Shown: positions 38,301-49,010 of the stretch, one piece after another | Numbering within the stretch: the first letter of the stretch is position 1 | Layout: every line of letters begins with the position of its first letter | Assembly (NCBI GenBank): GCA_033002965.1 | Contig: JAURVB010014861.1 | Coordinates: 62,001-126,000, forward strand | DNA length: 64,000 nucleotides | Reading direction: 5' to 3' | Source: Piper betle | Lineage: Eukaryota; Streptophyta; Magnoliopsida; Piperales; Piperaceae | Notes under the pieces: model-generated | What the model was told of the DNA's origin: nothing | What the model saw: only the letters and a program-made list of their open reading frames with translations | Database searches by the model: none | Position numbers and translations under genes: made by a program

Positions 38301-41300
38301 GAAGAAATTTTATACCTTCAAGTACAATCATTGGCATAAACAAAATGAGTGTCCAACAATCAGAAGTGCTGGACAAAAGACAAAACAAGAAAACCACGCA
38401 TCATAACTGGGAGCATGCAAGAAAACTTTGCCCATTGGCATGACCCAAAAGTGGGTTTGATTACCATGATGGCATGATCCACAAAACAAACAACTGACCA
38501 TAAACGAAATCTGGTCAATAGTGGTATAATCCAAGTACAACAAAAATTCTACACCTGCATCCGTAAGAATTTATAATGACTAAAATCACACTACACAAAG
38601 CAAAGGTCGCAAACCTGAGAGAAGTACCCCTGAAATGCTGTTCCGTACAAGGGAGTCAGATCAACTCCATAGTAACTCTGCTGCTGCCAAAAGAGGGCCT
38701 ACAAGTGACAGCAACAAAATAAGGTAGAGCAGTAATCTAACTGTCTTTTTTTATAAAGTAAAATTTCATTTCAAGAAACCCCAAAAGGGCAAAAAAAATA
38801 CAAAGGGGAAAAGAGCTCTAAAGAATCCTTACAAAGTTACATCTAAAAGTCCATATGGAAATCACAATGATTAATAATTTTCTGTTTGTAGTTTAGGACT
38901 TCCGAAGCAAGCTGTACTTGAGAAATAATAGACATAGGCAATGAACCATGTTGTATTTTGAGATCTTCAAATATTCTTTTATTTCGCTTGTACCAAATGG
39001 AAGAGACTTAGGCAACAAAAAGGAAAAGGGGTTTCAGGAGAAGACTTGCACGCTTGTTTTGTAAACAAAAGGTAAGAAACCAATTTATCTCTTCATCGAA
39101 AGAGTGGACTTGATGGAGCATGTAACAATTTTGAAGGACCAACTTATAAATTTGTTTACTATAAGAGCACTCAAAGAATAAATAGCTTCTAGCTTCCAGG
39201 CAAGCCTCACAAAGAGAGCATTTATGATGAAGTCCTTTCTTTTGAAGATTGTCTTAGAGTTAAAATCTCATTTGACACAACCAACCAAAGAATGAATGTA
39301 CGCTGGTTTGTTCGTTATTTAGACCAAACAAGAGGGTGTCATGACAATCTTAGAGAAAGAAATTTCAAGAAGTTCCAACAACTCTTAAAAGAAAATTTTT
39401 CTATAGAGGATAATCACCATATGCTATTGGCCACATGAGATAAGAAGGGAGCATTCTCATTTAAAAAATTTAGAGCTTCTTCTGTGCTCGTAATATCAGA
39501 GGTGAGGGCCCAATATCCCTGAATGATTGATTGGGATATAGTGTGAAAGGTGTTTCCATAATTTGTGCACACAGTCCATATAGATCCACCATGTAAATAA
39601 ACTTCATGAATCCACTTCACCCACAAACTATTTTTATTTATTAACACCCGCCAAAACAACTTTACTAGTCCACCTATGTTAACCTCAGAAATATCTTGGA
39701 TATCAAGACCACTTTCTGATAAGATCTTGCCAATCCGCATCCAACTAACATTGTGAAAACCCCTTGCATCAACATTCCCTCTCCACAAAAAACGAAGTGA
39801 ACAATTTAGTAATCAGCTTTGGAACACGCTTTGGAAGTGTGAAGGTGGAGGTCCAACAATGAGACATGCCATAGAGGACGAATTTTAAAAGTTAGAGGCG
39901 GCCGTCATAAGATAATAGATATGATTTTCATCCTTGAATTTTAGTTTTGATCTTATCAATGAGTAATATACATGGAATAAGAAAGCTTCTTTGAACTAAA
40001 AGGCATACCCAAATAACGAATAGGGAGCACTCTAATGTGATAGCCAAACAAACCATAAATGTTTCTTTATAGACACAAGCATGGGAAACGAATGTGACAC
40101 TTTACATAATATTTTCTTTTAACCCCAAGAAGGTACCAAAGTCATGCAAGGAAGATTTTATGTCTTGTGCTGACAGAGGAGAGTCTTCGGAGATATTTCT
40201 GATTTTTTATGTTGATTTTCGTTATTTTATGTTTATTTTTTATGTTAATTTGCAGAGCATAATTCTCATTATTTTTTTGTTGATTTTCGAGTTGATTATT
40301 ATGTTGAAATTCCTAGTGCGATTGTGAAAAGTTGAAGAAGCTAATGCAATACTTATGGTGAACAAGTAATTAACAGTTAAAAAGAGAAAATTTAGTGGGA
40401 AGGCACGAATAGGACATTCCTCATTTTGGTTCCCTCATTATAGCAGATTCTACTATGTGCAGGAATTCAAACTATAGCAGTATATTTTATGCAACAGCGT
40501 TAGTAGACTGAAAAATCAGCTTTAACCATCCATCTTATTAATTATCTCATAATTGCAGATATCAGACACGCTACTAAACAAAATAATCATATATAGCCAT
40601 CTTACTAATCATGCATCCCTATTAGGCTATAAAATATCAATTTCAAAATAGAATGCCAAACTTGAACTTGAAGTTGCAAGCATATAGAACAGGTCAATTG
40701 TATCCAGTTCATTCAGAAACTTGATCTTCAGTTATTTAGTCAATTGTACCACACATGAAATGTATTTCAAACAAGTATATAATTAGAACCAACAGTCTAC
40801 TCCTGAAGATTGATCAATAATTTAATTAATATTTAAATATGATACTGTAAAAAGGGGGTTACGTCAGGCTCAAAAGAATATGGATAGTGGTGATAATGAA
40901 AGACATAGACAATTTATATTTAAGCATTGATATGGTCTGCAACAAGATGAAGCAGAGGATAAGAAGGGTGGAACATCTCTGTCAAAGAGGGCAAAGAATT
41001 ATGATAAATGAACAACAAATTCTCTACAATCACAAGAAAGCACACTGAAGTATAACCATATACTGACAAACTTATTTGGTCCATTGACAACCAGCACCCA
41101 AATTTAAGAAAAAATCAATATCCAACAGAGAGAGAGAGAGAGAGATAAAATAAAAAATAAAAAAATAAAAAAAAGTGCCAAAGCCCGGCCAGTTACCTTG
41201 TTTGCAATTTCAACAAACAGGAACTCATCACTGAAGGGAGCCAAATGTATTCTGTGGAAAGAAGATCAAATTTTTAAATGTCTGTAACTCATCTGGATAA

Positions 41301-44202
41301 CAGACCGAGAACTAAACTAGTACTCACTAATAACAAAGAAGAAAACACTGAGCTCACAATAAGAAAAAAATTCAAGCTTACAAATAATTAGAATCAGATA
41401 TTTGCTAGACAATATAAAATATTAAAAAACTGATATTACAATTGAGTGCCCATCCATCAGCATCCTCACCTTCCAATTGTAGGAAACATATTCCCGTTGG
41501 GTGTAAGAAACCTATCCCGAGCAATCACATACGACTCCAACATTCTTTCATTAACCAATAAGGTGCCTAAAAACATGAAACAAAAAAATCTCACAAACTT
41601 GCATATAACAAAAGGAATACACAAAGTTTAAATTATAACACCAATAAATTATAGCCATATACTACCTTGCAATCATTTGCAATAATAAGATGGATGTGAC
41701 ATTATTCCAAGGCAAACATGCAGAAGAATTCACTCAAAACGATAATGTGAGCAGCTACGGTGGAAACTTTTACTCTCAATAATACATAGTCTCAGACGCG
41801 CAAAGATGTAAGCTATATCCGTACATGGCTTTAAGTGTGCCCCACCATGTGGGGTCCTATTTACATGAATAATAGAGGTAAAGTTTTTGTATAGGTACAC
41901 GCGAATTGCTTTTTTGCATTTCTCATCCATTAGGGAATGAACAGAAAAATTAGTAGGAAATATAATATTCAAAGATCAAACTCACCCATTGGCTCAGAAA
42001 TAAGAATATCTGCTTTCTCGGGCAACTCAATTTCCTCAACCTTACCTTTGATCACCTGCATTTTCAATGTTTTTATTATACAAAAGTATAAAAATATAGT
42101 ACAGGGAATAACGAGTAAAAGAAAGCCCCTTCATATGAAATTACTGTGATCAAAACAAAAATAATCACGCACACAAAAATTATGGTACCGTTATCCGCTG
42201 GCTGAGGCTAGGATTCCCTGAGATAAGTCTACGTGCATATTCTGCCATTTCTGATGCTTCGACAGCATAAACATGCTTTGCACCAGCCTAAAATACCATG
42301 AGAGAAGAGAAGAAAACTTCAAATAGAACATAGCACATGGGCACTATCTGAGTGAAGTTTCACAATTAACTAACTTACTTGAGCAGCAAACAAGGAAAGA
42401 ATTCCACTACCAGCACCAACATCAACTACCACACGTCCAGTGAAATCAGAGCGATTTTCAATTACTGCAGCATAATATGTCCCTGCAATTTATGAAAGAA
42501 GCAATCATTATCATCATCTTCCACCAGATTGACATTTAAAGAAATAAATAAACAAATATAGGGCACGGCATGTAAATTGAAACAAAAAGAAATGAGTGAT
42601 TATAAAAGCAGAAGTTTCCACAATACAAAAATTCCTCCGAAAATAAAAACATATGAATAGGCATACCACATGCAGCAATAGTGCACTATATTCCATATTA
42701 ATCATGCAAACTAACGGCAAATTCAACATACAGCATTTAACAGTTATAGATAAAAAAGTCATTTTCCTTTATCTACATGACCTGTAACTCAAATTGAACT
42801 GAATTGATGTTTTCCTTACAATATATAACCTTCTTCCCACACAGCACATTAACAAATGCATCCCAACTATTTCAACCTATCAATCTATAAACAGAGTATA
42901 AATCAAATGAAGATGAGACAAATATTTGGACAATAATTGAGGGTAAAATCAAAAAAAAATAGCCCCAATTTTCACAGATAAAAATCCATGAAGGCACCGC
43001 AATAACTTCAGGTTACAACTGAACCATAATCCCAATTAGATCAATTAAGATAAACCAAAGCAATGAAATTGCTGACCTGTTCTTACATAGTCCTGTAACA
43101 TGTTCTGCTGATGAAGAAGTTGACCATAATAATGGAAATACATCTTGGCTGAAGCAGCCTCAATTTTGTCATCAAACTTGCTTTTCGCAGTTGAGATTGA
43201 TCCATTTTCCAATCGTGGACCTAAAATAATTTATATAATAACATTCACGATCTGTACATATCAATATATATGGGATATTAGGTGATTAGAAGCTGTCAGA
43301 TCATAACCAATTAACCTATAAAATAACAAATAACGATTATTTTGTATGAGGAAAAAAAGTTCCAGAAAAGTACCATCCCCTGAATTTGACAATTCCTTTT
43401 TCCATCGTCCAAATGCAAGATGAAAAGCTCTGCTTTCACCTTCTGTCCTAAACCCAATCACCACTGCCTTCGAATACGGTCCCTGAATAAGCAAACAATT
43501 CTAAGCAATATTTCCCAGTACAAAAGTGAAAAGCAGCCATAGCAGCACATACATTCCACAAAAATGAAGTCTGCTCTCATGGAAACTTCCACAATAAACG
43601 AAATTGTCAATTTAAACATTGGGTCTAATTTATCGTACACCGACGATTACTTGAACAAGTGTTCTCAAGTACAAATATTGAGGGCATCCGCTATCTCTCA
43701 TACCAGAGATATCATCACGACAGCGAAGAGTTCAACAGGAGAAAAATGAACGCTAAAAAACACATTCCATAACAGTTAGATAACGCAAAGGAAATTAACA
43801 TGCCTCTTCCGATTTATGTTCATCCGAATCCTCACTTGTACACATTGATTCCACTGGACTCAATTTGAAAAGCTGAATAGAACAATTCCCACAAATGACA
43901 AAAACCGGTTAATCAATGAAATTAAAAACAAAGGAACGCAGGCAACATCAATCCCATCCAATTGGATCCAAACCCAAAAACAACCACACACCTGAGCACT
44001 CCCCAGTTCAACAACCACATCCCCGCCGCCGCCGCCGGACTCGCCGCCGGGGCGGAACCGGAGCTGCGCGGCGCCGGAATCGACTTCGAACCGCGCGGTG
44101 ACATTCTCCCGCCTCCGAGAATCCAGGGAGGAGACGCACGGGGCGACGAAGCCGCACGAGAAGACGTCGCCGCCGGGCTTGTGGTTGGAGGGAGGCCTCC
44201 AT
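35342..44202 (-). CDS. PRMT4: Protein arginine N-methyltransferase 4 (CARM1 type)
   Basis: Fifteen exons: 43992 up to about 44202, 43804-43872, 43374-43482, 43077-43220, 42379-42482, 42189-42287, 41986-42055, 41470-41566, 41197-41251, 38615-38698, 38179-38256, 37742-37845, 36788-36960, 36461-36612, 35342-35404. From exon 2 on all phases join (466 residues). Motifs: [23 protein letters not shown]-binding [15 protein letters not shown], double-E loop [18 protein letters not shown] loop TTHWYQ, and the tail [15 protein letters not shown]. This type I enzyme makes asymmetric dimethylarginine, typically on histone H3 R17; plant homologues affect FLC-dependent flowering. In exon 1 the frame matching the family ([25 protein letters not shown]) has no ATG before an upstream TAG (44289-44291). 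The ATG at 44202 is one base out of frame, so an extra base after it is likely. Intron 2 has a GC donor. Introns 9 and 14 hold a LINE and a MITE. Confidence 0.93.
35891..36245. mobile_element. Tourist-like MITE in the last PRMT4 intron
   Basis: Terminal repeats GGGTCCGTTTGGTTG and CAACCAAACATACCC, flanked by TTA at 35888-35890 and 36246-36248, the PIF/Harbinger target signature. It is 355 bases, AT-rich and non-coding. It lies wholly inside intron 14 (35405-36460), so splicing can remove it. Confidence 0.8.
38742..40190 (-). mobile_element. 5'-truncated LINE in PRMT4 intron 9
   Basis: Minus-strand fragments follow LINE reverse transcriptase order: [20 protein letters not shown] (about 40110-40190), [15 protein letters not shown] then [20 protein letters not shown], the [15 protein letters not shown] block (39740-39788) with [20 protein letters not shown], and a zf-RVT-like C-terminus ([20 protein letters not shown] near 38900-38990). 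Several frame changes and stops show it is dead. The 3' end near 38742-38800 has an A-rich tail on the minus strand. Inserted in the same orientation as PRMT4, within the 2.5-kb intron 38699-41196. Confidence 0.8.
43483..43803 (-). other. GC-AG intron 2 of PRMT4
   Basis: Exon 2 ends GAAGAG and is followed by GCATGT; a GT donor four bases later would shift the frame of exon 3. AG/GCATGT matches the stronger consensus expected of the minor GC-AG class. Acceptor AG at 43483-43484. Confidence 0.65.
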
Positions 44203-44289
44203 GGGCGCGTCGAGCTGTCCTCGGCTCCGCCTCCTACGATTGGCCGGAGAACGGGGGGCGTTAGGGTTACCGTCGCCGGAGGGAGGGAC

Positions 44290-44297
44290 TAGGGTTT
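44290..44297 (-). promoter_or_regulatory. Telo-box in the PRMT4 leader
   Basis: AAACCCTA on the minus strand, about 90 bases upstream of the ATG at 44202, with a second AACCCTAA-like site near 44260. Telo-boxes are common in leaders of growth-related plant genes. Confidence 0.35.
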
Positions 44298-45619
44298 GGG
44301 AGGGGCTTGTCCGGAATAGCGGCGGGAAGTGCGGAGTCGAGGGAAGTGGAAGTGGAGGTCTTGTTACGGTGTGAATGTGATAATATATATATATATATAT
44401 ATAATAATAAGTAAAATAAAAATGGACAATCTAGAGACTGATAGTGCAGGAATATCTACACGTAGTCATTAGTGGAGGGTATTCTCGTCTATAATTCTTT
44501 TCACACTCTAATGTAGCTAATGATATTTATTTACAATTAATGAAATTAATAATTTTAGTAATTTTAAGAGAATTATTAGAATATATAATCAACATTTTAT
44601 TTTTTTGTGGGATAAATAACTAATTGAAATTATTAGGATTATCAAATTCATCACGATGAAATTTCATTAGCCCGTACATCCCCGGCATGCCCTATTATGT
44701 ATGGACTACTGATTAATTAAGAGTGTGTGTTAATGTAGTGCACAATCAGAATTAAATGTTAATTGACAGCCCTGGATTAAGCCTGGACTTGATTGGAAAT
44801 TTGATAGATTTTAGATATTTATATATGATTTTTTAAAAATTTACAGTAGAAATAGTAAAAGAGCAAGACCTTATAGCAGCCTGTAGTAAGAATTGTGATA
44901 AGTGTGAAATAGAGTACAAACAAAAACGTAGTAAGTTGGCTGGAGTCTCACTTTAACTAGAATTTTTTTCATTTATAAATGAACTCAACTGGAAGAAAAG
45001 CAAGCTGAAATTGAGCCTCACAAAACTCGGTTTAGCTCAAATTCAATGACAAAAGAAGCCTTTCAAGGTTTAAAGTTTGAACTAATAAAACTAGGCATGA
45101 CTTACAAACTGAGCTCGAGTCACTTGATAGGCACCCTGGCAAACAAATCTCTCACATCTTTAAACCTTTAGTTCATTCTAAACCATTGAGGTGGAAGTAA
45201 TTACGGTCGCATTCCAGGGCTTTTTACGCCCAAATGCTTCCAATTCGTTTACTTCGATGACCATATTATATTTTTTTAAGAAAAAAATAAAAAATAAAAA
45301 AGACCGTTTTATTCAAAACCCCACACCCCTCCTCACCCACTTCATACTTCAGAATGCACTATTTTTATATAAAAAAATGTACTTTCATTATTCGGATGAT
45401 TATAAATTTATTCTATACCGAACCACGCCCGCTTGCTTCTCTAAGCCCCCCAACAAATAATTTTATTCATGCGCGAACTTTTCATCGGGTCATAAAATGA
45501 ATTACATATCTACTTTCGGGAATACACCTTTGCCCTTACACTTTGCTTTCCCTGACACGAGATTAATTAGCTTGGCTTTGGCGGGAACAAAAAAATAACG
45601 TGTTGAGGCTTTGGGGAAA

Positions 45620-45645
<26 letters not shown>
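44298..45645. other. Intergenic sequence, microsatellites
   Basis: Contains TA tracts (44383-44405 and 45620-45646) and AT-rich sequence. No gene supported. The right end abuts the first foldback element. Confidence 0.45.
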
Positions 45646-45653
<8 letters not shown>

Positions 45654-47940
45654 CCCCAACCCCACCCTTTCCCCCCTCAGCTTTCAGCCCCTCCCGGCGC
45701 TTTCACCCCCTCCAGCCGCGCCTCTTCCCCCGCCCTGCGCCCCTCGCCCCTCTCCCCGCCCCGTGCCTCGCTCCGCCCCAACCACATCCCCCACCATCCC
45801 CACCCCGAGGCCGCCCGCGCTTGCGCCGATCGCTCCTTCCCCCTGTTTTTGCCGGAGCCGCCTTGGGTCACCCGGGGCCGCCCAGGCTTGGGGAAGAGTC
45901 CGGAAGAGGGGCGGGGCTAGGGATGGTCGCCCGGCGGTGACGACGATTTCGGCGGCGGCATTGCCGGTGGCGGCCGACCAACGTGCAATGCAATACGAGA
46001 AAAAGTGGCGGCTTTCTCGCCCCTGAGCGGCACCTCAAGTTGGATTGAGGTTGACGACGACGAGGGAGGGTTGACGACAAGACGGCGGCATCGAGGCGAT
46101 CGGCTGTGCCGAGGCCGGCGGCGCTCCACGAAACAGAGCAGGGAGTGGCGGCGAACAGGGTAAGGGAAAGAGAAAGAGGGAAAGGAAGGGAAGAGGGGCG
46201 GCGATGGCGGTTCTGGCCGGCTATGGTGCAGGTAACGCCGGCGGCGAGGTCGCCGGCGGTCGGGGTGGAGGGCGAACGTCAGTAGGGGAGAAACAGGGGA
46301 TGTCGGGGTGAAGAAAAATGACTCGATGGCAATTTCGTAATAAAAACTTGACTCGCTCCCGGCTCGAGTCAATATTAAGAAATAAATTTTTAAAAAATAT
46401 ATAAAATAATTTCGTAATAAAAACTTGACTCGCTCCTGACTCGAGTCAATATTTTAAAATAATTTTTTTAAAAAATTGACAGAATTAGTTTATTTTTTAA
46501 AATTTTATTTCGTAATAAAAACTTGACCCGTCTCGACACGAGTCAATATTAAGAAATAAAATTTAAAAAAATATATAAAATAATTTCATAATAAAAAATT
46601 AACTCATTCCCGACTAGAGTTAATATTACGAAATAAATTAATATATATATATATAATAATAATTTCGTAATAAAAAATTGACCAACTTCCGACTCGAGCT
46701 AATATTATGAAATAAATTTAAAAGAATATACAAAATAATTTTGTAATAAAAATTTGACTCGCTCCCGACTTGAGTTAATATTACTTTAGATAATATTAAC
46801 TCTGAGTTCGAGAGCGAAGTCAAATTTTTATTACAAAATTATTTTGTATATTCTTTTAAAATTTATTTTATAATATTAGCTCGAGTCAGAAGTTGGTCAA
46901 TTTTTATTACGAAATTATTATTATTTATATATATATATATTAATTTATTTCGTAATATTAACTCTAGTCGGGAATGAGTTAATTTTTATTATGAAATTAT
47001 TTTATATATTTTTAAAATTTTATTTCTTAATATTGACTCGTGTCGGGACGGGTCAAGTTTTTATTACGAAATAAAATTTTAAAAAATAAACTAATTCTGT
47101 CAATTTTTTTAAAAATTATTTTAAAATATTGACTCGAGTTAGGAGCGAGTCAAGTTTTTATTACGAAATTATTTTATATATTTTTTAAAAATTTATTTCT
47201 TAATATTGACTCGAGCCGGGAGCGAGTCAAGTTTTTATTACGAAATTGCCATCGAGTCATTTTTCTTCACCCCGACATCCCCTGTTTCTCCCCTACTGAC
47301 GTTCGCCCTCCACCCCGACCGCCGGCGACCTCGCCGCCGGCGTTACCTGCACCATAGCCGGCCAGAACCGCCATCGCCGCCCCTCTTTCCCTTCCTTTCC
47401 CTCTTTCTCTTTCCCTTACCCTGTTTGCCGCCACTCCCTGCTCTGTTTCGTGGAGCGCCGCCGGCCTCGGCACAGCCGGTCGCCTCGATGCCGCCGTCTT
47501 GTCGTCAACCCTCCCTCGTCGTCGTCAACCTCAATCCAACTTGAGGTGCCGCTCAGGGGCGAGAAAGCCGCCACTTTTTCTCGTATTGCATTGCACGTTG
47601 GTCGGCCGCCACCGGCAATGCCGCCGCCGGAAATCGTCGTCACCGCCGGGCGACCATCCCTAGCTCCACCGCCCCCTTCCGGACTCTTCCCCAAGCCTGG
47701 GCGGCCCCGGGTGACCCAAGGCGGCTCCGGCAAAAACAGGGGAAGGAGCGATCGGCGCAAGCGCGGGCAGCCTCGGGGTGGGGATGGTGGGGGGATGTGG
47801 TTGGGGCGGAGCGAGGCGTGGGGCGGGGAGAGGGGGCGAGGGGCGCGGGGCGGGGGAAGAGGCGCGGCTGGAGGGGGTGAAAGCGGCGGGAGGGGCTGAA
47901 AGCGGAGGGGGGGAAAGGGTGTGGGGTTGGGGTTAATTTT
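45646..47940. mobile_element. Giant foldback element, arms about 1.14 kb
   Basis: Left arm 45646-46783 and right arm 46791-47940 are reverse complements, starting AAAATTAACCCCAACCCC and meeting at GAGTTAATATTA/TAATATTAACTC around a 7-base spacer (46784-46790). By eye, mismatches and 1-base indels are few (of the order of 2-3%) over long stretches, so the structure is young or homogenised. Each arm has an outer GC-rich half and an inner AT-rich half holding six tandem copies of a GACTCG...CGAGTC unit about 75 bases apart. The boundary between halves is the GACTCGAGTC/ATTACGAAATTGCCAT module. No target duplication was found. Mirror frames in the arms (for example 45917-46372 minus and 47206-47544 plus) share their N-termini only because of the inversion. 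Confidence 0.9.
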
Positions 47941-47970
47941 CAGCCGTTGGATGATTTCATCCAACGGCTG
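47941..47970. repeat. 12-bp perfect border palindrome
   Basis: CAGCCGTTGGAT (47941-47952), six-base loop, ATCCAACGGCTG (47959-47970). It directly adjoins the right end of the giant foldback. No equivalent sits at the left end. Confidence 0.85.
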
Positions 47971-48160
47971 AAAAGTGCAGCACAGCTCAAGATGGATGTA
48001 CTACACAGACAAAACTCTTTCCGCATATATACATATATAGTATAGTCGATTTCTGCGCCAGAGGCAGGAAATCAGTTTTCACGCTCACGCCCTTTCGGGG
48101 CCGTCCGATTACAAGGACGGCCCATTGGGCCTTGTTGGGTTTTTTGCAATGGAAATGCTT
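47971..48160. repeat. Spacer with another CCGTCC-type hairpin
   Basis: Includes GGGCCGTCC...GGACGGCCC (48098-48123) with loop GATTACAA, nearly identical to the hairpin at 51431-51456 (loop GATTATAA). The rest is not recognisable. Confidence 0.6.
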
Positions 48161-49010
48161 GATCCGGACCGTCCGATGAAGCGACGGTCCAGATCATATG
48201 GAGGGGGCGGAGGCAGAGCGCTCGCCGCCGTGGCGGGGAGGGTGGCCGACCCTTCGCCGCGATACTGGCTCTGACCCGGCCCCCCGCGCCCGGGTGCTGC
48301 CACGGCCCCCGCCCCGGCCTTGGCCCCGGCCCCTGCCCCGGCCCGGCCCCGACCCCTGCCCCGGCCTCGGCCCTGGCCCCCGCGGCCGGCGCCCGCACGT
48401 TCCAGATCTGGCCGGCCGCCAGATGTGGCGCGGCCGCGGCCGGTTGTGGGCGGTCGGTCGCGGCCAGATCCGGCTCGCGACGGGCTGAGACCTGGCCGTC
48501 CCCCCAGCCCAGATCTGTTCGGGGGTCGGCCAGGTTCGCACCTTCATCGCCGGCCGGATGCTGGCCAGCTGCGGCCGCGACAAGAGAAGAAAATTGTGCC
48601 GCGGGCGACCGGCCGTCTGCGGCTGGGGTGGTGGCGTCCGCGGCGGGGAGCGAAGAGGAGGGAGGGCGGCAGCGTCCGCGACGGGGGCGGTGGCCGCGAC
48701 AGGGCGGCTGCGGCGGCGGAGCGAAGAGGAAGGAGGGCGAGCGTCTGCGGACATGGCGGCGGTGGCCGCGACAGGGCAGTCGGCGGCTGGGCGGCGGCGT
48801 CCGCGGCCAGGGAGCGAGGAGGAGGGGGAGGGGAGGAAGCAAGGGAGGGGGAGGGCGGCGCGTCAGCGGCGGGGCGGTGGCCGCGACGGGCGGCCGCGGG
48901 GGCCGACGTCTGCGGCGGTGAAACCTTAGGTTTTATCATACACTATTAATCTGGACCGTCCATGCGACCGAACGGTCCAGATTAACATGTGGTGCACCCA
49001 GCTTGCTGAC

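Noticed and set aside
45646..47940. Mutator-like element with long terminal repeats
   Set aside because: No 9-11 base target duplication and no MURA-like sequence; the arms meet almost at the centre, which fits a foldback better. Not excluded.
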